Of a stretch of DNA of 64,000 bases, positions 44,460-55,426 are shown one piece after another. The DNA comes from Batkoa obscura (taxonomy: Eukaryota > Entomophthoromycota > Entomophthoromycetes > Entomophthorales > Batkoaceae). The notes under the pieces are model-generated. The model was not told the origin of the DNA. It made no database searches and worked only from the letters and a program-made list of their open reading frames with translations. Numbering within the stretch: the stretch's first letter is position 1; every line of letters begins with the position of its first letter. The stretch covers positions 744,001 through 808,000 of the forward strand of contig JASVEC010000006.1 in assembly GCA_030770535.1 (NCBI GenBank), written 5' to 3'. The position numbers were made by a program, and so were the translations under genes.

Positions 44460-44555
44460 AGGGATGTATTTTTTTGTTTAAGGATTTTACTAACAATTTT
44501 TCTACTCAAATAGTGTTTAAGAAACGGAAAAAGTGATGAAACCAAAAAAATACCT
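44460..44555 (+). mobile_element. MITE copy 10
   Basis: Plus orientation, AGGGATGTATTTTTTTGT to AAATACCTC. Left flank is TATAT; the right end is degraded (CCTCAGAT instead of CCCCATAT). Confidence 0.8.
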
Positions 44556-45273
44556 CAGATTTGGATTTTTTTAATACAGTACACTTTTTTTAAAAATGTA
44601 CAATCCTAGTCCTAGTGATTTAGCAGTTGCAAGCAAAAACTTAACAAAAAATAAACAAAATGCTAGAAATTTGTAATACTTTGTTTAGTTTTTTTGACTA
44701 TAATTGCAACCACTGTGATTTTATACTTTGTAAAAAGTATATATTTTTAATTGAAAAGTTGCTTTTTAGCTTCGTAAAAAGTTCAAAATTTTATATCTCA
44801 ATAAACAGATAAACAATTTAATTTAGTCTGAATTAATAGTAAAATAAGGTTTTCAGCTTAATTTTAAATTTTTATCAAATAGACGTTTAAAGAACTATTC
44901 AGACTAAAATTTATTCAAATGAATATATGAATCTAAAGAAATTTAAGTAAAAGTTTATTCGTCTGTTTTAAATGCATTTAAATACGTTTACCTCTTTATT
45001 TGTAATAAATGACCATTAGTTATTTTTATCAAGCTCTTAGCAATTGTACTATTTTAGGTAATTATTACAAAACTATTTGATTTTTTAAATTATTTACAGA
45101 TATTTTACAAGCTCAGTTGGTGATGATTGCTTATTTATATATTGTATTATTTAATTCATATCAAATTGGAAATAATGTTTCATTTAAGCATTTGGTGGCA
45201 GGTCTATATAAGACGTGATGGAAGTTAAATAATCGAATATTAAAGTAAAAAAATTGCTGTTTTAAAAGATAAA
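44556..45273. other. Intergenic stretch, no gene seen
   Basis: Promoter side of the Rua1-like gene. AT-rich; no other feature was recognised. Confidence 0.4.
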
Positions 45274-46541
45274 ATGAGGAATTTGAGTAATGTCTATAAA
45301 TTTATTTTTTTAAATTTACCTAATTTTTGTAGGTAATCAAATACTATCTAATGAAGTTAAAGCGAGTGAAAGTGATGATGAAGCGAATTTATTTATTTCA
45401 AGGTAAATAATAATTGGTACTAAGTTATGTTAAGTATTTAATTCTAGGAATGAAAACGAAGCTAATATCAATGAGTTGTTTTATTATAATAAAATAGAAA
45501 CGGATTTAAATCTCAGTGAACCATTGTTGTACCCAAGTATATATCAAGAAGATATGTATGGTAATTTTTATATTTTATTTTATTTTAGTATTTATAAAAA
45601 TAACTGACTTTTAAAGTATCAACTATGAATGACCCAAATTATTTAAGTATCTTAAATAATTTTACTTATATCAAGTTAGTACAAAATTATTAAATATCGT
45701 TTTAACTATAATTTATTTAATAGTGATTATAATATAGATAATTACTTTATTCAAAATCAAACTTATGAATCTTTACTACAACATAATTATTATTCTGAAA
45801 TATTGAACATTTTATCAACTGATTATACCGTAGATTGGTATCAAACTATACAAAGTAAATTTTAATAACAATAACAAATATCAAACTGACTGAATTTTAT
45901 TTAGATAACACTGAATTATTAAAGAATCAAGGTAAATAATATAAAAAATCATCTTTATAAATAATGATAAGTTAGAACTGTCTTACATTAATGATAATAA
46001 TAATGAGAGTGATAAAAACACCTCTACAGTTACTACTACTACTACTAATATTATCGATAATATCAAAACTAAAGTTAAAAGTAGTTTACCCTTAAGGAAG
46101 ATTGATCCAGATATTGAAATTTATAATCCACCTAAATTTAAAGGAGATAAATACTCACCATGTTTTATTAAAGGATACAAAGGAAATAAGAAAGGGATGT
46201 GTCCAGAGTGTTATTACAAAAAGAATAAAATCGTTTGGTTAAAGATGAAACATAGTGGGTATTGGTATCACATGAATAACATCCATGGCATTGCATCTAA
46301 TGGACATGGGTATAAAGAGCCTATTAAAACAAGAAGTATAGGAAAATTACCATTATTATTTACTAATGATAAATGCAACGATGATAACCAAACAGACCAA
46401 GAAATAGAGATCTTACAGGGACTTTGTCATCAGTGTTATCAATGGATTGATTTAAATAAATATCCAAATAAATCAAAGATTGAGAATCTATTATGGAAGA
46501 AACATGTACAAAAGTGCCATTTTAAAAAAAAAGTTATTTAA
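45274..46541 (+). CDS. Fungal transcription regulator with Rua1-type C-terminal zinc-binding domain
   Basis: About seven exons with short introns. The start MRNLSNQILSNEVKASESDD joins across a 48-bp intron after exon 1 (45274-45286). The N-terminal part is acidic and Asn-rich (possible activation region). The C-terminal block has KGDKYSPCFIKGYKGNKKGM then CPECYYKKNKIVWLKMKHSG then YWYHMNNIHGIASNGHGYKE, a spacer, and LCHQCYQWIDLNKYPNKSKI ... WKKHVQKCHF. Cys and His positions (CPEC, H, H; CHQC, H-x4-CH) suggest two zinc sites. This is the Rua1_C (DUF4451) family. Ustilago Rua1 activates glycolipid biosynthesis genes, but most relatives are unstudied. It is nuclear by inference. The target genes are unknown. 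Confidence 0.8.
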
Positions 46542-46597
46542 GCTGAAATAAACATATTTACAATTATATATTATATACTCTATTTTTATTTTCTTAT

Positions 46598-48122
46598 TTA
46601 TGATGGAATCGTTAAATAAACTTGATCAAAATGTTTAAATAAAATTGAACTAGTATTAGTATCATTAATGTTAATATTAATTAAATTGTTATAAAATTCA
46701 ATAATTAATTGTTTTGGATAATACAAACTTATGATATTATCATCATTTAACCAATTTTCTATAATTGTATTATTCTCCTCTTTATTATAATATATATAAC
46801 ATTTTAATGTATGTTGTAAATTATTTTTGTTTTCATTAATATTATCATTCATATTCTTATTCTTATTATTCTCATTCCAAAGATAAACTTGCCAGTTAAA
46901 AACAAATAACTATCAAATTAAATTAGACAACTTACAATAAGATAAAACCATAGCAAACTTACACATAATAATACTCTGCCAGTTTTCCAATCTTTAAAAA
47001 TAAATCTAGATGCAGCATTATATCGATTATTGATACATAAATTTAATAATATTAATTTAATAAAATTTTTACTTTCAATAGCCATCCCTTGACTATTGCT
47101 AAATAAGTAAATATGTTAGTCCTATCTGTATAATAATAAAATCAAGCTTTTGCTTACTTATCATCAGTATTTTTTTGATTTCGACTAATTTTAACTGCTA
47201 ATTTATGTAATTTAACCACTCCTTTAATCTCTTTATCTTTTTCATTATCATCTTCTTCATTTTGTCTTAACTCCACCATTCCAAGATAATTATCACAACT
47301 GGTACAATTCACTGGTTTACTAATCTCATTCCCCATCCCTTCCTTTAACTCCTAAAAATTATATTAAACCAAAGTCCTTTTAAAAAGAACAAGAATCAAA
47401 AAAATATTTACCTTCCAGCCCTTAACCCTCTGTCCATTCACTAACAAATAATTGGAATCCACTAATAAAGTATCTTTATCTGGTAAAAATACTTTATTGA
47501 TCACAGGTGTAAAATCTTCTTTATGACAGGTCCAACAATCAATTAACTCTTCCCATCCTTCACGTGGTAGATTCTTTAGTTTTTTGAATAGTCTTTTTGG
47601 GGCATCATCTGAATTTATTTTAAGTTCAGTCAAACTCTCTATCACTTCTGTTATATCTAAATCTCCAACAGTGGCGGTGGCAGTGACAATAGGAACTACT
47701 TCTGTATCTTCATCTTTTTTGAGAATCAAAGGACACTCACACTTTTCACATAAAACTTGTTGAACATTTAAAAAATCGTTTGCATTCCAATCTTGACTTA
47801 ATAAATTTTCTAGAGTTTCCAAATCGTCTTCTAAATCTAATTCATCATCTCCCTTTATTTTTTTAAAATTCACTTGTAATACTTGTGATGAAATGTTAAG
47901 TGAATGGTTGACCAGTTTGAGTTTGAAAGGTAATTGGAAATGTAATGGTGTATCATTTAAAGCGAGTTCCAGGATTGTACCGTTTTTGATGCTTAGTTGA
48001 AGGTTGCTGAGGGTTATTGGTGTATTGAAATAGATATATAGTTTATTAATTTGCTTTAATAATTCTATCTTTTGAATACTTGATGTTATTGCCTCTGTTT
48101 TCGCTGGGTTGATATTCGTCAT
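46598..48122 (-). CDS. HECT-like E3 ubiquitin ligase, UBE3D/Ipa1 family
   Basis: Four exons on the minus strand. The ATG at 48122 is chosen (MTNINPAKTEAITSSIQKIE). N-terminal beta-rich region; then LCEKCECPLILKK (CxxC), EGWEELIDCWTCHKEDF (the CWxCH signature), LLVDSNYLLVNGQRVKGWK, VNCTSCDNYLGMVEL (CxxC), and helices (FIKLILLNLCINNRYNAASR, then FKDWKTGRVLLC). The end reads ILFKHFDQVYLTIPS. Family members bind E2 enzymes through the HECT-like fold; human UBE3D ubiquitinates cyclin B, and yeast Ipa1 supports mRNA 3'-end processing. The gene lies head-to-tail with DUS and RPN9, 90 bp from the DUS stop codon. Confidence 0.85.
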
Positions 48123-48211
48123 TATAATAAAAGATCGAAAAATGGGAAAACCAAATTTTAAAAAAAAACTCAAAAAAGGAATAAATGAATCAAATTTATT
48201 TTTCAACTATA

Positions 48212-49424
48212 TTAAATACTCGCCATTTCCACTTCATCAATAAAATCCTTTGTTAATTTCAAAAACTCCTCTCTGTCTTTTTCTGCTTCTTCATGATAAT
48301 TATATATTTTATTAAAGTCGACATTCCTCACTAAAGGTGAATGTTGTAGTCGAGTACGAAATAAACGGCCATATTTTGCTGGAAATAATCTCATTAAAGG
48401 TTGAACTAAAAGTGTTGGACGATGTCCAATTGTCCTTTGTTCTAAATAATACTTGATATACTCCGAATAAATTTTGGAATAGTTTAATTGGCGACTATCA
48501 CTGTAAAATTCGGTAGCTATTGCTCTTAAAAAATAGGGCTCATCTAATACTATTATTGAGAATAAAAAATTGGTTAGTTAATATATAAAATGACTGCAAA
48601 AATAGCTTACTTTTCCTTCCCAACATCACCCCGTTAAGATTCTCATATTTACTCAAATGTCCTTTAATGTCCTCAATAGTCTTGATCCCACCATTAAGAC
48701 TAAATTTAATATTTTTAAATCTTTCCGCTAACTTATAAACTCTTTCATAATTCAATGGAGGAATTGTTCTATTTTTCTTTGGTGATAATCCTTTTAATAA
48801 ACATTTTCTAGCATGAATGACAATTTCTTTAATATCAGTACCCTTAGTTACCTTATCTACAAAATTAAATATAAACTCTTCAGAATCTAAATCATCTACT
48901 CCCAATCGACATTTTATTGTTATAGGTAATTTACCCTCTACAGATTGCTCCATTGAGTTTATGAGTTGAATTACTTTATCACCATCTTTCATTAACATTG
49001 CACCAAAACTACCTGCTTGGACAGCAGTAGAGGGACAACCAAGATTTAAATTAATACCTTGATAATAATTTAAATTGGTGATGATCTTACATGCTTGAGA
49101 TAATAGATCTTTATCTGAACCTCCTAATTGAATGATGATATTATTATTGTTATTGCTATTGTTATTATCCGTTAATTTTTTATTTGTATTTAATAAAAAA
49201 TTTAAAGTATTATTTTTATACATATTAATGATAGCTCCGCAATGATACATTTCAGTATATAATTGAATGTGTTGATTACCTATTAATTGTAATAGTTTGA
49301 TAAAATGTGGTGTTGATATATCGATCATTGGAGCTACTGAGATCGTTGGTAAGGTGGAATATAATTTATTATTTATTAATCGAGTTGGGCTTAATTTTAA
49401 TATAGTCTTTGTTAATTTATACAT
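48212..49424 (-). CDS. tRNA-dihydrouridine synthase, DusA-type
   Basis: Two exons (48611-49424, 48212-48549) give 383 residues. TIM barrel: PTISVAPMIDISTPHFIKLL, IIIQLGGSDKDLLSQACKII, NLNLGCPSTAVQAGSFGAML (catalytic Cys present), ITIKCRLGVDDLDSEEFI, VIHARKCLLKGLSPKKNRTI then PPLNYERVY, SLNGGIKTIEDIKGHL, NGVMLGRK. The GLSPKxNRxIPPLxY block marks the DusA (bacterial U20/U20a) clade rather than the fungal Dus1-Dus4 clades. The C-terminal helices include a LMRLFPAKYGRLFRTRL block that replaces bacterial HITRHMLGLF. The N-terminal 25 residues are basic and Leu-rich (TKTILKLSPTRLINNKLYST), suggesting mitochondrial import. It reduces uridine to dihydrouridine with FMN. Confidence 0.88.
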
Positions 49425-49599
49425 TTTATTTTATTTTCTATATTCTATACTCTATATACTCTATATTATTTATGTTATTTAAATAAGTAAAAAAAATAAA
49501 ATGTTTAATACAAATTTTTTGAAAAATATAAAAAATAAGCCAATCAAATAGAAATATTTATAAATTTAATTTATTATTTATTAAAATAATAATATCAAA

Positions 49600-51019
49600 T
49601 TAAATATTTAATTCTGGATTTAATTCATTAATATTATTATAAACTTTATCAACTTTAAGTTTCCAATAAGTTAATTTTTTATCCAATGTTTTTAATTGAA
49701 CTTGATCCAAATATCTTGGTTGAACCCATTCAATTTCCACTTTACTTCCTACCTGATCAATAGACCCTTTAATTAATTTTAAACTTAATGCTTTCATAAT
49801 TAAATGTTCTACTTCATGAATAGGTATTCTACATTCCATACAAATTGATTCAAAAGAGACACTATGACTATCGCTATCTTGTTTAAATAAAAATTCCATT
49901 AATCCCATTAAGATCATCTTTTGACGTAATATTACTTTATGTTGTTCTAATAATGGCTATATATAATAGAAAATAATAATATTTAATAATATTAAATAAT
50001 TAGTATTACTACTAAATAAATCATTGTCATATTAAATTACCTGTTTATGAAAAGTAGCCATTAAAGAATCTAATTTGCCAATTTCACCATTATTAAATAC
50101 AATTAACAAATTATATAACCATTCATGTTCTCCACTCTTTAATACCAAAGAAATAGGATGGGATAACTAAATTAATGTAATAAATGTAAGTAAATATAAC
50201 TTAAAAAGGACAATATGATATTATATAATTATAATAAACTTACCAATTCACCGAAATTAAAGATAGTATCGCCTAAAAGAGCAGCTAAAGAAAGATCATA
50301 AGCTCTAGCTACTTTTTCTTGTTGATTTAAATCTTCAATATTAATACAACTTAAATAAAGTAAACAGTTATAATAATATTTAGTAAAGTCTCCATAAGCC
50401 TATGGATAAATAGCATATTAGTTATCACTTATAACAATAAACAGCATATAAAAATAAATACCTTAAAATATTCCGAAGCTACACGATAATAATGAGCATG
50501 TACGATAGTATCCACTTGAGCTAATTTATCTAATACATCTTTACTATTTAATACCTTTTCCTTCACACCATCAATATTATTATTTAATAACATTTGGTGA
50601 GCAATCTCGATATTAGCTAAAACAAAAGCGTCCTGGGAAGAAGTATTATTGACTTTATTAGCTATACCATTCAAAAAGTTGATTGACTCCTCTTTATTAT
50701 CAAAGGATTGAGCTATTGAAATGGAAATGATAACAAACTTTAGTTGATTTAATTTGCCTTGTAAGCCATCAATATAATTAAAGTAAAAATTTTTTAAGAA
50801 ATTGGAATCATTGCTGGTTAAACGTACAATCTCTTCAATCTTCAAGGTTACTTGATGCCATAATCTAAACGAATGGTTAGTTTGAGTTTTAAATGATAAT
50901 GTATAAACTTACTTTCTTTGAGTTAGTTCACTCAATTGTTCGAAATGTGGTTTTAAGGAATCATCCACTTGATTACAAAGTTCATTTAATTGAAGCACTA
51001 AAGGGGATTCTAAAGACAT
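49600..51019 (-). CDS. RPN9: 26S proteasome regulatory subunit RPN9 (PSMD13)
   Basis: About six exons starting MSLESPLVLQLNELCNQVDD at 51019. Helical repeats (LWHQVTLKIEEIVRLTSND; VHAHYYRVASEYFKVF; AYGDFTKYYYNCLLYLSCI; KVARAYDLSLAALLGDTIFN) lead to the PCI winged helix (MILMGLMEFLFKQDS; SFESICMECRIPIHEVEHLI then MKALSLKLIKGSIDQVGSKV) and the end WVQPRYLDQVQLKTLDKKLT. This matches Rpn9/PSMD13 over the whole length. RPN9 is part of the proteasome lid. A reversed CCAAT box lies at 51121-51129 in the 195-bp divergent promoter shared with the DUF423 gene. Confidence 0.92.
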
Positions 51020-51120
51020 TGTTTTCAGGTTTATTTTTTTATTTTGTTAAAAACTAAATTTTGTTTTTTATCTAACTAAACTTCTAAGCAAAATAAATCG
51101 AATTACGTAAGTTTAACAGC

Positions 51121-51129
51121 TCATTGGTT
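51121..51129. promoter_or_regulatory. CCAAT box in the shared RPN9/DUF423 promoter
   Basis: TCATTGGTT (AACCAATGA on the other strand), roughly midway in the 195 bp between the two divergent start codons. It may serve both genes. Confidence 0.45.
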
Positions 51130-51214
51130 CAACGCAAAAGATGAAAAATTTATTCTTTTTGATTTAGACAACTTATTTTTATCATTTTTATTATTATTCA
51201 ATAAACATATAGAA

Positions 51215-51635
51215 ATGGACCCTAACTTTCGACAAAGTTTTGCATGGAGAGCGGGCTGTTTATTAGGTAATTTACCTCTCCTAAACCCTTAATATGTCCA
51301 AAAACTAACATATTCTTGTAGGAGCCAGTGGTGTATTATTAGGAGCATTCGGCAGCCATGGGTTAAAAAAAGTAGTCAATGGTGACTTACAAAAAATAGC
51401 AAACTGGAAAACAGCTTCAAATTATCAATTATTGCACTCTGTAGTATTATTGTTAATTGGTGTTAGCTCACCAGCTTCTGCATTAAGTGCAAAATTAATT
51501 ACTGGTGGTACCCTCGGTTTCTCGGGTTCTATTTATCTTTTAACTTTGAATCCAGTTGCTTTTAAACTTCTTGGTCCAGTTACTCCATTAGGTGGTCTGT
51601 CCATGATTGCTGGCTGGGTTTCTTTATTATTTTAA
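51215..51635 (+). CDS. DUF423/TMEM256-like small membrane protein
   Basis: Two exons (51215-51266, 51322-51635) give 121 residues. It reads FAWRAGCLLGASGVLLGAFG then SHGLKK, then WKTASNYQLLHSVVLLLIGV, GGTLGFSGSIYLLTLNP, and GGLSMIAGWVSLLF. Four membrane segments and the GAFGaHgLk motif are diagnostic of DUF423 (YgdD, TMEM256). The role is unknown; fungal members are often placed in mitochondria or the ER. It is divergent from RPN9 and convergent with the DUF92 gene, 76 bp apart. Confidence 0.9.
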
Positions 51636-51711
51636 TAAAGGAGGAATAAAATAAATCATAGTAAGCAATATTAAAAAATAAATGAAATGCATGAATGTTT
51701 ATTTGATTTTA

Positions 51712-52938
51712 TTAAATTGAAACCAAACATAAGCCAATAACCCCCGATAAAATACCAGTTATTAAACTAGAAATGAAATTTACCTAAAATCATTGTTATA
51801 AGCTATAACTACTATGATCAAATAAATATTTACCATATTATTATCTAACACTCCATAACCCGAAATAAGCTGAGTTGCTTTATCTTTTTTATCCACAGTT
51901 TTAGTATTGATAATTTTCAATTTTTTAGTATCATAATATGTAGCTTGTAAGGTAGCTCCTAATAAAGAATCCAACTAAAATAAAAATAACCGACATCAAT
52001 AATATCCTTAATAATATAGTAATAATAATCAAAACTCACTATTGATCCAAACAAACCAGCAAAAGTAGTAATGCCAATCAATTGTAATTTAAATCCACAT
52101 TGTGGATATTGGTAACTTAAACTTAATGCAGCCACTAAACCCATTACTTGTCCCCCCATTAAAGAAGCTAATGTACCTATCAATGAGATACCTCCATTGG
52201 TTCCTGGTGGTACCTTATTTCAATTGATTAAATTGTAGTTATAAATAATAAAAATTAAATTACTTGTTGAAAAGTAGTGATTAAATAAGGCCAGTCTGAA
52301 TTCAAAATACCTAACTCACTTGCCCACTAAAATAGAGAGATTAATATCATCAGTTCAATTATTAATATTCAATCCTACCGTATCTCCACAACAACAAGCA
52401 TAATGGCTAATAACATTATATATAAAACACTATCATCAATATACTAACAAATACTAAACTCACCCAATAAAGGCAAAGGTTAAAAAAGTGGCAAAATTAG
52501 CACTTGATAAGCATAGTATATTCGAGATGGTAGTTGAATTATAATTATAAATATAAAGAATAGAATAGATTGAAGGTATCAATCCATTACAAAATACTTG
52601 AATGTAATTCCTTTGTCCGCCTAATTTGACTTCTTTTTCTAAATTTGCTTTTTTTTCGTGTTGGAACTATATGGATTATTAGTTGATATTTTTATTACAT
52701 TTAGACTATTACAATATGTGATGTCTATTTTCTATTATTTAAATCAGATTACCTTTGTTAACATAGAACTCGTAATAAAAAAGGACAACAAAATTAAGGT
52801 AAATGATAATTGTTGATTTAAAAAAGTGGCATAACCTACTAACACTGAAGCTGCCATACCAGAAGTTGATAATGACTTTTTTCGCATACTATAGACGATG
52901 ATCAATCCCATTAGTAAACTCGATTGTATTATATTCAT
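51712..52938 (-). CDS. TMEM19/DUF92 family membrane protein
   Basis: About seven exons starting MNIIQSSLLMGLIIVYSMRK. Signatures: SLSTSGMAASVLVGYATFLN, KKANLEKEVKLGGQRNYIQV then FCNGLIPSI, LSSANFATFLTFAF, WASELGILNSDWPYLITTF, VPPGTNGGISLIGTLASLMG, LDSLLGATLQATYYD, and a last helix ISSLITGILSGVIGLCL. This is the DUF92 (TMEM19; Pfam family) arrangement with PGTNGG and LLGATLQ. Bacterial and plant relatives include phytyl-phosphate kinases (VTE6), so a CTP-dependent prenyl-phosphate kinase role is possible. The fungal substrate is unknown. Exon edges were recognised by translation and not all verified. Confidence 0.8.
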
Positions 52939-53097
52939 TTTAGATTTTTTTAGATTTTGATATAAATTGAGGAATAAGACTTTTAAAAATTTCTTATCCT
53001 TTTGATTGTTTTGTTCATGTCATATTAAAAAAAATGAGTATTTTATATGCAAAAAGAACTTCTTTATTCTTTTAAATTTAATAACACTGATATTATT

Positions 53098-53173
53098 ACA
53101 GATTCCGTTTAAAAGTCTCAGTGAATTTCTAAATCATTGTAAAAATTCACTGAGACTTCTAAACGGAATCTGT
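53098..53173. repeat. Near-perfect 31-bp inverted repeat (hairpin)
   Basis: Arms ACAGATTCCGTTTAAAAGTC followed by TCAGTGAATTT (53098-53128) and the complement at 53143-53173 match at 30 of 31 positions, with a 14-bp loop. GC content is higher than the surroundings. It may be a small foldback transposon, a hairpin RNA source or a regulatory site. No clear target duplication was found. Confidence 0.85.
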
Positions 53174-53734
53174 CATATAATATAGCCTAAACTATTTATA
53201 AAATTCAAATTAAACTTAAATAACTTTAATACAATACTTTATTAAAAAATTACTGATCATTAATCTTCGCAACATTGTTTCGAACTCTGAAAAATTATAG
53301 TAAAATTTACTACCATTTACTATATTTCAAAGGCATTTCTAGAATAATCTCCCTTTTCAAGAATTTTTTAATGGTAAGGATATGATATGGGATTGCAACA
53401 ATTGAATTTTTTCGTATTAAAATACTCTGTTTTTAGATGTCAAAGATATTTGCTGTTGCAACCAGTGGCTTTTTTGTTTTATTACCAAAAAAGCAGATTA
53501 CTTTAGAAGAGCACCCTTATAATTCACGCTCGAATTTTCAACATCACTTTAGAAATTTACCACTGAGAAAAATCTCAAAACTTTCAAAATAATCAAATGA
53601 ATTACCAGCATTTGGTTTGCCTATTTTAAAAAATTCAAAACTTTGGATTTTCTTTAAATTAAAAGCAGATGAATCGTTTGATCATTTAATAATAGAAAAA
53701 TGACAATTAGTATATACGAAAGCCCAAAAGAAAG

Positions 53735-53742
53735 TATAAAAG
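53735..53742 (+). promoter_or_regulatory. TATA box of the FAD-linked oxidase gene
   Basis: AAAGTATAAAAGAG lies 60 bp before the ATG, followed by a CAATACAA leader. Confidence 0.55.
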
Positions 53743-53794
53743 AGTACTCAATGACCCTCTCTAAACTCAAAATACAATACAACTAGACTAAATA

Positions 53795-55273
53795 ATGAAA
53801 CAATACTTACTATTATTAACTGTAATTTATCAAACTATTTGCTTAAGTGTTTACCCAGCCTCCAATAGCAATAATCAACTTCAACAATGTTTTGATGCGA
53901 ATATAAAAAATGGGAAACGATTACATTTCCCAGGAGAAGAGTCATACGATAAAGGATTATCGCATTGGAACACGTATTTAAAAACAAAACAGTTAGACGC
54001 TATTACTTCACCATTAGATGAAGCCGAAGTAATCAAAACCATTGAATGTGCTAATCAATTCAATAAAACAGTCTCAATAAAGAGCGGAGGACATTCTTAT
54101 GAAGGATATTGGATGGGTAATGATCATGGAATATTAATTGATTTAAAGTATATGGATGAAGTGAAAATTGATGTAGTTAAAAAAACAGTCCGTGTTGGTG
54201 GCGGCACTTTATTAGGCCCTTTGATGGCTAAATTATGGAAAAAAGATAAAGGTGCTTTACCTCATGGTTTACAACAACAAATTGGTATTGGCGGTCATAC
54301 CTTGGGCGGAGGTTATGGTTTATTATCTCGTAAATATGGTTTATTAATGGATAGAGTAATTGAAATGGATGTTATCTTAAATAATGGTAAAAAAGTAGTA
54401 GCGAATAAAGATCAAAATAACGATTTATTCTTTGCTTTAAGAGGTGCTGGTGGCGGTAGCTTTGGTGTAGTAACTTCATTCACTTTTTCTTATATTAACC
54501 CTGCCCCTACGCTTAAAGTAGCTCGACTTAAATGGACTGCTGGTACTAATAACTTTACCAGTATCTTTAACTCAATTATGCAATATTATAGCTCCAACCC
54601 AGATCGTGGTGCAACAATGTATGTTAATTTTGGAGCTAAAGGAAGTATTATTATGGGTGCTACCTTTTCATGCGATACAACAGAAGAACAAAATGAAGCT
54701 TATAAAGCAATGATGAATGTATTAGAACCACCTACTAAAGTAGATACAAGAGATCTCAACTTTATTGATTCATTCTTATTTTATTCTGGATTGGGTGGGG
54801 AACCAGATAGTGTTACTTTAGATGATTTGGAGACGACTAAACCAGAACCTTATGAAAGATACTTTAAAGGGAAATCTGGCTACTTCATCAAAGCTCCACC
54901 TAAAGCTGTTGTCGATAAATTAGGAGAACTACTAGTTAATCATAAACGAGTTGGGTTCTTTTTATTAATTGATTTACAAGGTGGTGCTATTAGAGATACA
55001 GCTGATGAAGCTACTAGCTTCGACCATAGAAATACACTAGCTTCTGCTCAAATCGCTGCTACTTCGGAAGATGGTGTAGGGCTAATGAACTCAGTTTACA
55101 AATTATTAGAGCCTTATATGCCACAAGCTTATCAAAATTATATTGATAGAGAAGAAAGGGATTGGACAACCAAGTATTATGGTAATTCAATTGATAAGTT
55201 AATACTTATTAAAAATAAGTATGATGAAAAAAACATGTTTAGTTTCGAAAGATCTATTCCTCTATTGAAATAA
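53795..55273 (+). CDS. Secreted FAD-linked oxidase, berberine-bridge-enzyme type
   Basis: 492 residues in one exon with signal peptide MKQYLLLLTVIYQTICLSVY. The FAD-binding domain has EVIKTIECANQFNKTVSIKS then GGHSYEGYW, with the His that bonds FAD covalently. Then VRVGGGTLLGPLMAKLW, IGIGGHTLGGGYGLLSRKYG, LFFALRGAGGGSFGVVTSFT, and a substrate domain (about 240-440). The BBE C-terminal motif has the degenerate form YYGNSIDKLILIKNKYDEKN then MFSFERSIP. The second FAD-bonding Cys of plant BBE (in GxCPxVGxGGH) is Gln here (LQQQIGIGGH), so the cofactor is probably singly linked. Substrates in this family are sugars, alkaloids or polyketides, and the sequence does not tell which. Confidence 0.92.
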   Translation: MKQYLLLLTVIYQTICLSVYPASNSNNQLQQCFDANIKNGKRLHFPGEESYDKGLSHWNTYLKTKQLDAITSPLDEAEVIKTIECANQFNKTVSIKSGGHSYEGYWMGNDHGILIDLKYMDEVKIDVVKKTVRVGGGTLLGPLMAKLWKKDKGALPHGLQQQIGIGGHTLGGGYGLLSRKYGLLMDRVIEMDVILNNGKKVVANKDQNNDLFFALRGAGGGSFGVVTSFTFSYINPAPTLKVARLKWTAGTNNFTSIFNSIMQYYSSNPDRGATMYVNFGAKGSIIMGATFSCDTTEEQNEAYKAMMNVLEPPTKVDTRDLNFIDSFLFYSGLGGEPDSVTLDDLETTKPEPYERYFKGKSGYFIKAPPKAVVDKLGELLVNHKRVGFFLLIDLQGGAIRDTADEATSFDHRNTLASAQIAATSEDGVGLMNSVYKLLEPYMPQAYQNYIDREERDWTTKYYGNSIDKLILIKNKYDEKNMFSFERSIPLLK

Positions 55274-55323
55274 ATAGATCGTAATGTATCATTTAATTTT
55301 TAAGTTTGGTATATTTTATATAT

Positions 55324-55419
55324 GGGGATGTTTTTGGTTTCATCACTTTTTCCATTTTTTAAGCACTATTTGAGCGTAAAAATTGTTAGTAGAATTCTTA
55401 AATAAAAAAATGCATCCCC
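55324..55419 (-). mobile_element. MITE copy 11
   Basis: 96 bp, reverse orientation, GGGGATGTTTTTGGTTTCAT to AATGCATCCCC, with ATAT on both sides, 50 bp after the oxidase stop codon. Confidence 0.85.
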
Positions 55420-55426
55420 ATATGAT

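Larger units (their letters stand above)
52939..53794. other. Divergent intergenic region with a hairpin
   Basis: Promoters of the DUF92 and oxidase genes. It contains the inverted repeat at 53098-53173 and a TATA box at 53735-53742. No gene was seen. Confidence 0.5.
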
